In this document: piece by piece, positions 1 through 9,489 of the stretch
Layout: each line of letters starts with the position of its first letter
How positions within the stretch are numbered: position 1 is the first letter of the stretch
Assembly (NCBI GenBank): GCA_020696395.1
Contig: JAEHCN010000006.1
Span: 1 to 33,023, forward strand
Length of the DNA stretch: 33,023 nt
From: Thermoplasmata archaeon
GTDB lineage: Archaea > Thermoplasmatota > Thermoplasmata > UBA10834
Direction: 5' to 3'
Notes under the pieces: model-generated
Told to the model about the DNA's origin: nothing
The model's input: the letters and a program-made list of their open reading frames with translations, nothing else
Database searches by the model: none
Position numbers and translations under genes: made by a program

Positions 1-698
1 CCGATCAGCAGGAGCGTGAAGAATATGAACTTGGACACGAGCCACTCCCATTTCGCTATCCTGGTCGTCGCAAGGAGCTTGAAGTAGCCCCTGTTGCGGT
101 ACTCCGCGCAGATCGAGGTCATGCTGAACAGGGAGTTCGTCATGACGACAATGCCGACGACGCCCGGCAGGAAGAAGTCCATGTAGTTGAACGCCTCAGA
201 GATGACCGAACGGGGCTCGAAGGATACCAATGGGTAAGCTCCCATCAGATCGTAGTTCATAATCTCCGCGGCAGAATGAATCGCGCCGACAGCAATGCCG
301 TATGTAGACCTTGTCTCGTCCCCGTAGACCACGAGCAGAACCTGGCCTGTGGCATTTCCCAAGAGAGCCTCAGCGATATCATGGGTGAAGGTCTCCGGGA
401 TGACGAGTGCTATGCCCAGTGATTCGTCCTTGATATACTCCGAAATGTCGACTTCGGCCGGAATGTACTCGATATCGACTATGCCGGTTAGGCTGAGATT
501 CCTAAGGTATGCGTCGGAGTACTCCCCCTCATCCAAATCCTGAACAGGGAGCGTGATCTTCGCTGGGTCGTCCGTTGTGAAGATCGCGCCGAAGACGAGT
601 ATGAGCAGTATCGGGAAGGCGAACGCGAAGAATGGCCCGGCGATGTTCCTCATGTATTGTCTGCCGAAGCTGACGACATCGGCCAGGATTCTCTTCAT
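1..698 (-). CDS. ABC-2 type transporter permease (partial, runs off the window edge)
   Basis: Reverse-strand translation MKRILADVVSFGRQYMRNIAGPFFAFAFPILLILVFGAIFTTDDPAKI...; hydrophobic segments; ATGA overlap with the stop of the ATPase gene at 695-698. Confidence 0.85.
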   Translation of the reverse strand, partial: MKRILADVVSFGRQYMRNIAGPFFAFAFPILLILVFGAIFTTDDPAKITLPVQDLDEGEYSDAYLRNLSLTGIVDIEYIPAEVDISEYIKDESLGIALVIPETFTHDIAEALLGNATGQVLLVVYGDETRSTYGIAVGAIHSAAEIMNYDLMGAYPLVSFEPRSVISEAFNYMDFFLPGVVGIVVMTNSLFSMTSICAEYRNRGYFKLLATTRIAKWEWLVSKFIFFTLLLI

Positions 699-1633
699 TC
701 CTGGAGCACCCCCTCGTCCATCTTGGTGCCCACGAGACCCAAGAACACATCCTCAAGCGTCTGTCTCCTCGTGTACATGTCCTTGACTTTCAGCTCGAGA
801 GCGGAGAGTTTGGCAAAGACCGTCCGCATCTCTGTGGGATTTCTGACGGGCACCATCACATCGCCGTTGCTTTCGGTGGCCTCTATTCCCCGCCGGGTGA
901 CCTCGTTGAGGCCCTCCAAGCCCACGCCTTCGAGGACCACGACCGTCGTCTTGCCGTACTGTGTTATCAGGCCCGACGGGCTGCCTCTGGCGATGATCTT
1001 GCCCTTGTGCATTATTGCCACATCGTCCGAGAGCTTCTCTGCCTCATCAAGGTAGTGCGTGGTGAGGAAAACAGTGGTCCCACGGCCCCGTATCTCCTCA
1101 ATCAACTTCCAGAGGTCGCGTCGCGCCTTCGGATCGAGACCGGTCGTTGGTTCATCAAGGAACAAGAGTTCTGGCTCGTTGATGAGAGACATCGCTATGC
1201 CTAGTTTCCTCTTCTCGCCGCCTGACAGCTTCTTGGACATGAGGTTCTTTCGTTCGGATAGGCCAACACGGTCTAGGAGCTCTCCGATCTCCTTTCGGGT
1301 CGTCTGCATGTCGAAGAGCCGTGCCCAATACTCCACCGCTTCGGTCGGTTTGAGCATGTCGAAGGGCTCGAAGTTCTGTGGGAGCGTGCCGACGCGCTTC
1401 CTGATCGAGGAGTACTCCTTGGTGGTGTCAATCCCCATCACGCGTATCTTGCCGCTGGTCGGGGTGCGCAAATCCTCCAGTATCTCGACCGTCGTGGTCT
1501 TTCCAGCTCCGTTCGGACCCAGAAGGGAGAATACCTGACCTCCGCGTATCGAGAAGGAGATCCCGTCGACTGCTCGGATATCCGGAGGGTAGCGCTTCAC
1601 AAGGCCCTCCACCTCCACGACAATCTCCTTCAT
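695..1633 (-). CDS. ABC transporter ATP-binding protein
   Basis: Walker A GPNGAGKTTT, signature LSGGEKRKLGIA, Walker B LLFLDEPTTGLDP. Confidence 0.95.
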   Translation of the reverse strand: MKEIVVEVEGLVKRYPPDIRAVDGISFSIRGGQVFSLLGPNGAGKTTTVEILEDLRTPTSGKIRVMGIDTTKEYSSIRKRVGTLPQNFEPFDMLKPTEAVEYWARLFDMQTTRKEIGELLDRVGLSERKNLMSKKLSGGEKRKLGIAMSLINEPELLFLDEPTTGLDPKARRDLWKLIEEIRGRGTTVFLTTHYLDEAEKLSDDVAIMHKGKIIARGSPSGLITQYGKTTVVVLEGVGLEGLNEVTRRGIEATESNGDVMVPVRNPTEMRTVFAKLSALELKVKDMYTRRQTLEDVFLGLVGTKMDEGVLQE

Positions 1634-1841
1634 CTGTCATCATCTCCGCAGCTTCAGGACAGCCTATGTGGATAACGCGAATGAGTAATAATGTTGCCCC
1701 ACTCCTCGCGGAATGTCTGCACCACGCGAAACGGCAGAATGAGACTGACCGGAGCGAAAATTACGAACAATAGAAATACTCCGATGTCAGTCGTGAAGGA
1801 GTGTCAGACGACGGGTTCGTAAGACTGGAAAGGTGGCCTAG

Positions 1842-4800
1842 GTGAAGCACTCAGAATTGTCCGCTCTGGCGATTGCATTCCTCATGATTGCGGGCGCGAT
1901 GGCCGTTGCCATGAACGCTGCTGCATGGGGAGAGATCGACGAAGAAGGGATCTTCGAGACTATCGAAGATTTCGATGATGACGGGAAGATCAACTATCTT
2001 GTGATTAATGTTCCAATCCAGAACATCTCTTGGTATGGCATCTCGTACTTCCGGGATTACATAGCTATCGATTGGGAACTATGGAACGAGACAAGCACCC
2101 AAAACATCGGATGGGGCACGGCGGAACAAGACATAACTCCGTATTCGGTAGGAAACATAACGGTAGAAGTCAGGATCTCGGGAAGGATGATAAACGCCTC
2201 TGGGATTGATGGACCGTATCTTGTCAAGATGTGGGTGAGCCATTTCGTTGGCGAACGCCTTCCGATAGTGTGGGAGGCCCTGGGGTATTTCGAGTACATA
2301 ACAGACGAGTACGCGCACGATGACTTCGAGACACCCGACCCTTACACGATGTCGATAGACTGGGAGGTCGTCGACGACGATGATGATGGACTCCATGACT
2401 GGCTCAGAGTGAATCTGACCGTGAACGCCACTGACGGCGACATCGTGCAGATATCATTGGAGCTGAGCGCGGAAGTCGGCCCCGATCTGATCACATGTAG
2501 CGACCAAAGAACCCTTGCCGCAGGATACAACCAAACGGTGGCCGTAGATATCGACGGACGTTTGATGAATGGGCTGGCACGCGAAGACACACAGTACTGG
2601 ATCCACATCTCCGTCGCCACTCTGGACGGTTTCAAAGACTCGGGCTGGGTGAAAACTGATCCGTTGAACGCGAGCGACTTCGAGGAATATGTCATCTCCG
2701 TTGTTGACGGACCCGTTTCGACACTGATTGATTTCAATGACGATGGACTTCATGATTTTCTGCGGACTTCGTTCAACACAACCGTCCAGGATACGCTGAA
2801 GTACAGACTGACGACGAGGTTGTCTGACGAAAACAGTTCATGGGGGTTCACTCAGTACTTCGACGGATATCTTCTAGCAGGTTTCGAAGAGACAGTCGTC
2901 GCTTACTTTGATACCTCAGAGATGTTCGATCGTGAGGCGATCGGTCCTTTCGAACTCGAGATCACCGAGTCGCCGACAGCATACGGTAAATGGTCCAACT
3001 ACAGCTACATACAGCCGATTGTACTCGCCAACATGAGCATCGAGGAGCTTGACATCGATCTGCTGAACCATCCGGATTACATCTCCCTATCTGGCTACGT
3101 CATCGATGAGGAAGGCGAGCCAATTGCCGACTCTGAGGTAAGGGCGTCATCCAGTAACAGCACGTGGGGCTGGTATGGGTCTGACACCGATACAACCGAT
3201 GCAAACGGCAGGTACGATCTCACCGATCTCATACCATGGTCCGTGACCACGATAGAGATCGAATCGACGGGCTATTTCAACGAGACCCTGTATACAATGG
3301 ATCTGAACTCGGACACGACGAATTTCAACTTCATCCTCCAGTCCGACTTGCCTGCCAACTCTGAGATCTGGGGAACCGTGTTTGACATCGAGGGTGAGCC
3401 TACTCCCGGGGCGATTGTGATTGTCCTAAGGAACGGATCTGTAGTGGTCGATACCACCTCGGATGAAGCAGGTGATTACCAGATCGACATCAAAGCGGGG
3501 GACTACGTGATCTTGACCCAGGCATTGGACATGGATCTTGAGAATTTCACCTTCTCAGTATGGATGTCGGTTCAATGGATTTCGCTAGCTCAGAATGAAT
3601 CAGTCAATAGTGACATCACGCTGAACCTGACCTATGACATGATTGAAGATACAGACATGAGGTCTTCGGTAGACCTCCGGTTCGATAGTTGGGACGATCT
3701 TGCTATGACATCCACACTCACCCAAGGATCGACTTACACCGACTTGGTCTACTGGCTGTATTCCGACATCCTGCTAGGGAACGCTGATGGATATGTTGAT
3801 GCTGATGAGCAGGAGAACATAATGCTCCAGGAGCTGATGGCCATGGCCGCATCATACTTCATCCTAATGGGCTATTACCAACCGACCCCCATGCAGTGTG
3901 AACAATATTTGCTCGAAGAGTTCTCAGTTGATGGAATCGGTTACCTCGCACAGCCAGGTGATGCACGGCTCATACTCCCCGACATGACTGGCTCGATCTG
4001 GGAAGATAGGGATGAGACGAGCACCCAGCTTGATTTCACCAACATGAGTCCATACTGGCCAGTTCCAGATGGTTCATGCCATGAGCTGTACTTGGAGGTA
4101 CAATACACGCAGGAGGAATATGCATATATCATCGACGAGGGCTACGACATCACAGTCCCAGAAGGATTCATACTAACCTCGACCAACGAACCTGAGAATG
4201 TCACAATCGATGGGCTGAACCACGTAACGGTTGTGCCGGGTGGATCGCCCGATCCGTACAATGCCACTAGCGTACTGGTCGTCCTGGAATTCTCCTCAAC
4301 GACAAGCGAGGACTCCGGGTCAGTACACGGCACAGCGATTCTGCAGGATGAAGAGGACAACTCAGGAATCGTGGTCGAGTTGCTCGACCCGAACCTGACA
4401 GTTCTGGTCTCCACGACGACCGCCTACAACGGGGAGTTCGCATTTCCTGACCTCGATCCTGGAGAATATTGGATAAAGGCGAATATCTCGGGATACCTCG
4501 ATGCATTTGAGCCGATGACCATTGCAGCTGGCATGACGACGGAGGTCTCCCTCGAGCTTGTCCCTACAGGGACTACGGTTGAGCTTGTAAACGTCTCAGG
4601 AATTGTAGTGACCCAGGCCGGCCTGCCAATCCAGGACGCGCTAGTCGAAGTCTACACTCCTGCTGACGGCACAATCCCGACTTCGTCAATTCAGACAGAT
4701 GGAGACGGAGCATTCGAGCTAACGGATCTAGTCCGTGGAGATTACAGGATCGAGATATCGGCTGAGGGATTCCACGCTTGGACCGCCTACCACATCCTTG

Positions 4801-5279
4801 ACGATGGCGAGGATAGGGATCTTGGTGTGATTGAGCTCACCTCCGATTCGCCCGTGGGTTACATCGTTGGCTCGCTCGAAGACACCGAAGGCAATCCTGT
4901 CACAGGCATAGTCGTCCAGGTTCGAGCTGATGGATCGGACACGAGCCTGGGAGAGAACACCACCGATCCTGACGGCGGGTTCATGATAGTCGGCCTCGAA
5001 GACGGAGACTACAATCTGACGTTCGTCCTAGATGGGGAAATCATCGGATACGGAGGCGTCACCGTTGACGATTACGTCGGCGATGCGGGAGTGATAGAGG
5101 TCGATGTCGGCGATGCAGATGTGCAGGGAGACGATGATCCGGTGTGGCCTCTGATACTTCTGCTGGCAGCGGTGGCGGCGGTTGCAGCAGTAGCACTGGT
5201 GTTGAAGCTGCGGAAACCAAAGAGCCCTCAACCGACGACCGTCGAGGGAGGAGAGGGAGCCCCAGTTGGACCGGAATGA
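1842..5279 (+). CDS. Large surface-anchored protein with carboxypeptidase-regulatory-like beta-sandwich repeats, N-terminal signal and C-terminal TM
   Basis: N-terminal hydrophobic signal (ALAIAFLMIAGAMAVAMNAAA); repeated G-x-V-x-D-x-x-G-x-P...DGxGxFxxxxLxxGxYxI units; C-terminal LILLLAAVAAVAAVALVLKLRK. GTG start with SD-like aaggtgg. Confidence 0.85.
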   Translation: MKHSELSALAIAFLMIAGAMAVAMNAAAWGEIDEEGIFETIEDFDDDGKINYLVINVPIQNISWYGISYFRDYIAIDWELWNETSTQNIGWGTAEQDITPYSVGNITVEVRISGRMINASGIDGPYLVKMWVSHFVGERLPIVWEALGYFEYITDEYAHDDFETPDPYTMSIDWEVVDDDDDGLHDWLRVNLTVNATDGDIVQISLELSAEVGPDLITCSDQRTLAAGYNQTVAVDIDGRLMNGLAREDTQYWIHISVATLDGFKDSGWVKTDPLNASDFEEYVISVVDGPVSTLIDFNDDGLHDFLRTSFNTTVQDTLKYRLTTRLSDENSSWGFTQYFDGYLLAGFEETVVAYFDTSEMFDREAIGPFELEITESPTAYGKWSNYSYIQPIVLANMSIEELDIDLLNHPDYISLSGYVIDEEGEPIADSEVRASSSNSTWGWYGSDTDTTDANGRYDLTDLIPWSVTTIEIESTGYFNETLYTMDLNSDTTNFNFILQSDLPANSEIWGTVFDIEGEPTPGAIVIVLRNGSVVVDTTSDEAGDYQIDIKAGDYVILTQALDMDLENFTFSVWMSVQWISLAQNESVNSDITLNLTYDMIEDTDMRSSVDLRFDSWDDLAMTSTLTQGSTYTDLVYWLYSDILLGNADGYVDADEQENIMLQELMAMAASYFILMGYYQPTPMQCEQYLLEEFSVDGIGYLAQPGDARLILPDMTGSIWEDRDETSTQLDFTNMSPYWPVPDGSCHELYLEVQYTQEEYAYIIDEGYDITVPEGFILTSTNEPENVTIDGLNHVTVVPGGSPDPYNATSVLVVLEFSSTTSEDSGSVHGTAILQDEEDNSGIVVELLDPNLTVLVSTTTAYNGEFAFPDLDPGEYWIKANISGYLDAFEPMTIAAGMTTEVSLELVPTGTTVELVNVSGIVVTQAGLPIQDALVEVYTPADGTIPTSSIQTDGDGAFELTDLVRGDYRIEISAEGFHAWTAYHILDDGEDRDLGVIELTSDSPVGYIVGSLEDTEGNPVTGIVVQVRADGSDTSLGENTTDPDGGFMIVGLEDGDYNLTFVLDGEIIGYGGVTVDDYVGDAGVIEVDVGDADVQGDDDPVWPLILLLAAVAAVAAVALVLKLRKPKSPQPTTVEGGEGAPVGPE

Positions 5280-5343
5280 CCTTCCCCTCGCACCCGTCGG
5301 AGGGTTGCGACAACTCGCCCTGGATGACGATGGATGGGTAGTG

Positions 5344-5417
5344 TGGGGTAGATCGGATTTGAACCGATGACCTCATGCTCCCAAAGCACGTATCATGCCA
5401 AGCTAGACCACTACCCC
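5344..5417 (-). tRNA. tRNA-Pro (anticodon TGG)
   Basis: Cloverleaf on minus strand: GGGGTAG/CTACCCC acceptor, CGTGC-TTTGGGA-GCATG anticodon arm, ATCGG-TTCAAAT-CCGAT T arm, discriminator A; CCA not encoded; no intron. Confidence 0.95.
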
Positions 5418-5480
5418 GTTTCATAGCTGGCGGAAGAGGGGATTGGCAGGCCCCACATAAAAAGTATTGGCTCCGCGCAG

Positions 5481-6041
5481 TCACAGGAGACGGGGCAGCT
5501 CATCGACGAACGACTCGATGGCCTTCCCCCTGTGCGAGGCCTTGTTCTTCTCATCCACGTCCAGCTCCGCGTAGGTCTTCGTGTGACCCTCGTTTATGAA
5601 TATCGGATCGTACCCGAAGCCGCCTGAGCCCCTCATCTCGTGAGATACCGTTCCCTTGGCAACGCCCTCTGCTATGAACGGCTCGTCGTCTGGAGCCATG
5701 AATCCAATGCAGCATTCGAACCGGGCGGACCGATCGGGCCTTCCCTCCATAAGTCGGAGTATGCCCTCGCAGCCGATCGTCCTGAAGACATATGACGAGA
5801 ACACCCCCGGAAACCCTTTCAACGCGTCGACGAAGAAGCCTGAATCGTCGATCATGACAGGGCGGTCGTACTTAGATACCAGCCACGTCAGGCCGGGGAC
5901 AATCGTCTCCTCCAGGGTATCCGCCTGTATCTCGGGATATGCGGTATCGAGGTGCTCCAGCTCGTACCCGTGCCCGACCATATGGCGGGATATCTCCCTG
6001 AACTTGCCTGCGTTTGTGGTGACGAACGCTATTCTTTTCGT
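5481..6041 (-). CDS. XTP/dITP diphosphatase (RdgB/HAM1 family), probable ACG start
   Basis: DDSGFFVDALKGFPGVFSS, GSGGFGYDPIF, SHRGKA motifs. The first ATG (5981) would delete the conserved N-terminus; the upstream in-frame sequence reads (ACG)KRIAFVTTNAGKFREISRH, matching the family's T-x-N-x-x-K motif. Confidence 0.9.
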   Translation of the reverse strand, partial: TKRIAFVTTNAGKFREISRHMVGHGYELEHLDTAYPEIQADTLEETIVPGLTWLVSKYDRPVMIDDSGFFVDALKGFPGVFSSYVFRTIGCEGILRLMEGRPDRSARFECCIGFMAPDDEPFIAEGVAKGTVSHEMRGSGGFGYDPIFINEGHTKTYAELDVDEKNKASHRGKAIESFVDELPRLL

Positions 6042-6649
6042 GTGTACCGCCCCCTTCGCTCTATCTCATGCACCTTCTGCAACACCTCTTTCCCGCCGGG
6101 CCAGCTCTCCATGTACGACTCCTTGACGGATCCATAGAGGTCGCCTCGGGAATGATGGGCTGAGCGGAACGCCTCCTCCAGCAAGTGCATGTCGACCCCT
6201 TTGTCCTCGACCTCTGAAGTCCTCTGGCCAAGGGAGAAATCTATGAGTACCATCCTATCGCCGTCGAGCAGCATGTTGCTCGTGGTGAGGTCCCCGTGGA
6301 CGATGTCGTTTGAATGCAGTCTCGCAGCGATCTCCCCGATCCTCCGACATAGCTCGGTCCCGTCGACGGAATCGTCCTGGAGGGCGTCCTTCACCCTCAC
6401 ACCGGGGATTTCCTCCATCACGATCCTACCGTTCGATGTATCGATTGAGTAGATTATGGGAACCGCGACTCCGGCCTTCCTCGCGTCCATCATCAACCGA
6501 GCCTCGTTCTTTATCCGGAAGCTCTGCAAAGACCTGTCAAGCACCGGATGTCTGTATCCCTTGACCACTCGCTGCTTGACCACCACGTCGCGGTCGAACC
6601 AACGCGCCGAGTCCAGCCTAGCCTCGGCGCCGACCCTGTGCACTGCCAC
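6029..6649 (-). CDS. bud32: Stand-alone Bud32-type KEOPS protein kinase
   Basis: VVVKQRVVKGYRHPVLD, RIKNEARLM, DIVHGDLTTSNMLL, VLIDFSLG. Start placed at GTG 6649 (VAVHRVGAEARL) by a TATA-like TCTTATTACG about 25-30 bp upstream; the ORF is open to 6775. Confidence 0.88.
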   Translation of the reverse strand: MAVHRVGAEARLDSARWFDRDVVVKQRVVKGYRHPVLDRSLQSFRIKNEARLMMDARKAGVAVPIIYSIDTSNGRIVMEEIPGVRVKDALQDDSVDGTELCRRIGEIAARLHSNDIVHGDLTTSNMLLDGDRMVLIDFSLGQRTSEVEDKGVDMHLLEEAFRSAHHSRGDLYGSVKESYMESWPGGKEVLQKVHEIERRGRYTRKE

Positions 6650-6744
6650 GACGCCGATGAACGGACTTCGGCGTAATAAGATTGTCTGATGGCTCGTCAG
6701 CATGCACTCGCAACCCTTATCATGGACCAACCCGATGGCCGCGC

Positions 6745-7410
6745 GTGACCCGAATCCCCGTCGGCGCCAAAGCACTCGACGGACTCCTCGGAGGAGGCCT
6801 GGAAGCGGGCGCCATCACGCTGCTCTTCGGCGAGGCTGGATCAGGGAAGACCAACATCTGTCTTCAGATCGCAAGGAACGTCGTGCTCAGCGGCCGGAAG
6901 GTGGTATACATCGACACCGAGGGGGTGTCGATGGAACGATTGAAGCAGATATCTGGAGACGACTACGAGAAGGTCGTGAAGAACATACTCTTCTTCGAGC
7001 CTCATTCCTTCGGCGACCAGGAGAAGATCGTCGACAAGGCTGTCAAGCTAGCAGAGGGCGCAGCCGGCGTCGGCGTTATCATCCTCGATTCGGCGACCAT
7101 CCACTACCGGCTGACCCGAAATGATGACGAGAAAGGCATGAGGAAGTCCCTAAGCCCCCAGCTGGCGAAGCTCCTCGTCGTCGCCAGGAACGTCCAGATC
7201 CCAGTCCTGCTGACATCGCAGGTCTACACGGACATCGACAAAGGCACCTTCGAGCCGCTCGGAGGGCACGTCCTCCTGCACAACGCCAAAGCGATAATCC
7301 GTCTCGACAAGGTGGGCGCCAGTTCGAGACGGGCGGTGATCATGAAGCACCGTCACCTCGAGGAGGGACGGAGGGCTGATTTCAGGCTCACAAACTCCGG
7401 CGTCTCCTAG
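6745..7410 (+). CDS. radB: DNA repair and recombination protein RadB
   Basis: RecA-like core GEAGSGKTNICLQIA, VVYIDTEGVS, VGVIILDSATIHYR; short archaeal RadB layout. Start GTG at 6745, probably leaderless (the ORF track starts at 6682). Confidence 0.92.
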   Translation: MTRIPVGAKALDGLLGGGLEAGAITLLFGEAGSGKTNICLQIARNVVLSGRKVVYIDTEGVSMERLKQISGDDYEKVVKNILFFEPHSFGDQEKIVDKAVKLAEGAAGVGVIILDSATIHYRLTRNDDEKGMRKSLSPQLAKLLVVARNVQIPVLLTSQVYTDIDKGTFEPLGGHVLLHNAKAIIRLDKVGASSRRAVIMKHRHLEEGRRADFRLTNSGVS

Positions 7411-8399
7411 GATTTCCTCGACAGCATGAAATCGGCGAACTCCGCAAGGGTCGACCTGTGCTCATCGCTCTTGACGATCTTGAGCTCGTCCTTCGCCTTC
7501 GCAACGAACTCGCTGGCCACCCTGTTCGCATAGTCTATCGAGCCGACCTCCTCAAGGAGGTCTCTCGCCCGGGTCAGCTCGGCGTCGGTGGCGTCCTTCT
7601 TGCCCAGGATGGATATCAGCTCGTTCCTCCTAGTGGCCTTCAGGATGTCGAGCGCGTGTACGACTATCAGGGTCTTCTTGCCGTTCTTGATATCGTTCAG
7701 CACTGGCTTTCCGAAGGTCTCCTGGTCGGACCTCAGGTCCAACACATCATCCCATATTTGGAATCCCAGACCTATGAGGCGTCCGTATTCGAATAGCGCC
7801 TCTTGCGCCTGTTCGGATGCGCCCCCCGCGATGGCGCCGCCCTGGGCGGCAGCGGAGTACAGAACGGCGGTCTTCCGCTCTATCATCTCGAGATATTCCC
7901 CGGGGCTCACAACCTCCCTGTCCTCGAAGTCCAAGTCCATCTGCTGGCCGTCTGCAAGGAGCCTGACAGACCTAGCCAGTATCTCCACCAACCGCACCAC
8001 ACTGGCGTCCGGGAGGTCACTCTCCAGTACGATCTCGAACGCCCTCGCGAACATAGCGTCCCCCGCCAGGATGGCCATCGGCACGCCGTACTCGCAGTGA
8101 ACAGTCTTGAGGCCGCGTCTCGTGTCATCCTCGTCCATCACATCGTCGTGTACCAGTGTGAAGTTGTGAACCATCTCGAGGGCGACTCCGAACGGGATGG
8201 CTTTGTCCGGGTTCCCGCCGAACGCTTCGCACACAATCGTCGCCAGGAGGGGGCGAAGCCTCTTCCCGCCGGCAGACGGATAGTGAGCCATCGCGGCGCG
8301 AATGTTCTCGTTGTCCATCACCTCGAGCGACGCTATCAGCTGATCGTTTATCGCTGCTATGCGGTCCTTGAAATCATCCGGAAACACCAAGTCGATCAC
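7407..8399 (-). CDS. idsA: Polyprenyl (geranylgeranyl) diphosphate synthase
   Basis: GGKRLRPLL, LVHDDVMDEDDTRRG (DDxxD), GLGFQIWDDVLDL. Confidence 0.93.
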   Translation of the reverse strand: MIDLVFPDDFKDRIAAINDQLIASLEVMDNENIRAAMAHYPSAGGKRLRPLLATIVCEAFGGNPDKAIPFGVALEMVHNFTLVHDDVMDEDDTRRGLKTVHCEYGVPMAILAGDAMFARAFEIVLESDLPDASVVRLVEILARSVRLLADGQQMDLDFEDREVVSPGEYLEMIERKTAVLYSAAAQGGAIAGGASEQAQEALFEYGRLIGLGFQIWDDVLDLRSDQETFGKPVLNDIKNGKKTLIVVHALDILKATRRNELISILGKKDATDAELTRARDLLEEVGSIDYANRVASEFVAKAKDELKIVKSDEHRSTLAEFADFMLSRKS

Positions 8400-9487
8400 T
8401 CCATCACATGGTCTAGCCAGTCCCTCGACTGGCCTACGATGAGCGCGTGAGCTGCCGCCAGCTCCCCCACATCGGAGGCCCCGAGAAGGAACATCGCCGC
8501 CTTCAGTTCATCGATGATAGTACGCACCTCCCGGTCGACCGCGTCCGTTCCCTTCAGGGCAGATGGCAGCAGCCTCCCGGCCATGCCGCCGCACGATGCG
8601 CCTATGCACAGCGCTCTCGCGACGTCCAAGCCTGTACGCAGGCCGCCTGTCGCCACGATCGGGAGCCCCACATCGGCGAGGACTACGGATACCGGGGACG
8701 GTATGCCCCAATCCCAGAACGCCTTCCCGATGTTCTCCCTGGACGCGTCCTTCGCCGAGCGCGCCCTGAAGTACTCGACCGCAGAGAAACTAGTACCCCC
8801 CAGTCCGCCGATGTCGAGACCTCTCACGCCGGCCTTCTTCAACCGAAGCGCGGACTCGCGCGAGATGCCCGCCCCCGTCTCCTTCGCCATGACCGGAAGC
8901 TGTGAAGATATCTTCCCGACCGCTGCGAGCCCTCCTTTGGCGCATGTATCGCCCTCGGGCTGCACGACCTCCTGTAGGTAGTTGAGATGGACGGCAAGGA
9001 CGTGGGCGTTGACCATCTCCATCGCGGCCTTCCCATCCTCGACGGCAAGTGGAGCCTTGGAGCCCTGCCTGACGAGCTGCGGCAAACCAAGGTTCCCGAT
9101 TCTAAGGGGCACGTCGTACCCCGTAATCACGGAGTACGTCTCAGCGAGCTCCGGATTCTCCAGAGCGGCCCTCTGGCTGCCCACCCCGAGGCCTATGCCG
9201 TACTTCTCCGCAACGGAAGCTAGGCTTTCGTTGATCTCCTTCGCCTTACCGAAGCCACCCGTCATCGCGGATATGATTATCGGCGCCGACAGCTTGCGCC
9301 CGAACAACGTGACCGATGTGTCGATGTCTCTGAGGTCGATCTCTGGCATGGAGGCGTGCAGCAACTTCACATCGTCCCAGTAGGAATAACCGGTCGTCAG
9401 ATCCTCCCTCGCGCATATTTCGACGTGGTCGACCTTTCTCCTCTCGATCATATTCTCGGGCTGCTCCTCGCCTTCCGTCATCCGCAC
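8396..9487 (-). CDS. fni: Isopentenyl-diphosphate delta-isomerase, type 2
   Basis: FMN-dependent IDI-2 features: SAMTGGFGKAKEIN, GVGSQRAALENPE, VKETGAGIS-like, GLGGTSF, ATGGLRTGLDVARAL. ATGA overlap with idsA. Confidence 0.93.
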   Translation of the reverse strand: MRMTEGEEQPENMIERRKVDHVEICAREDLTTGYSYWDDVKLLHASMPEIDLRDIDTSVTLFGRKLSAPIIISAMTGGFGKAKEINESLASVAEKYGIGLGVGSQRAALENPELAETYSVITGYDVPLRIGNLGLPQLVRQGSKAPLAVEDGKAAMEMVNAHVLAVHLNYLQEVVQPEGDTCAKGGLAAVGKISSQLPVMAKETGAGISRESALRLKKAGVRGLDIGGLGGTSFSAVEYFRARSAKDASRENIGKAFWDWGIPSPVSVVLADVGLPIVATGGLRTGLDVARALCIGASCGGMAGRLLPSALKGTDAVDREVRTIIDELKAAMFLLGASDVGELAAAHALIVGQSRDWLDHVME

Positions 9488-9489
9488 AC

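Noticed and set aside
7803-8450. 215-aa plus-strand ORF
   Set aside because: Shadow of GGPP synthase; no motif support.
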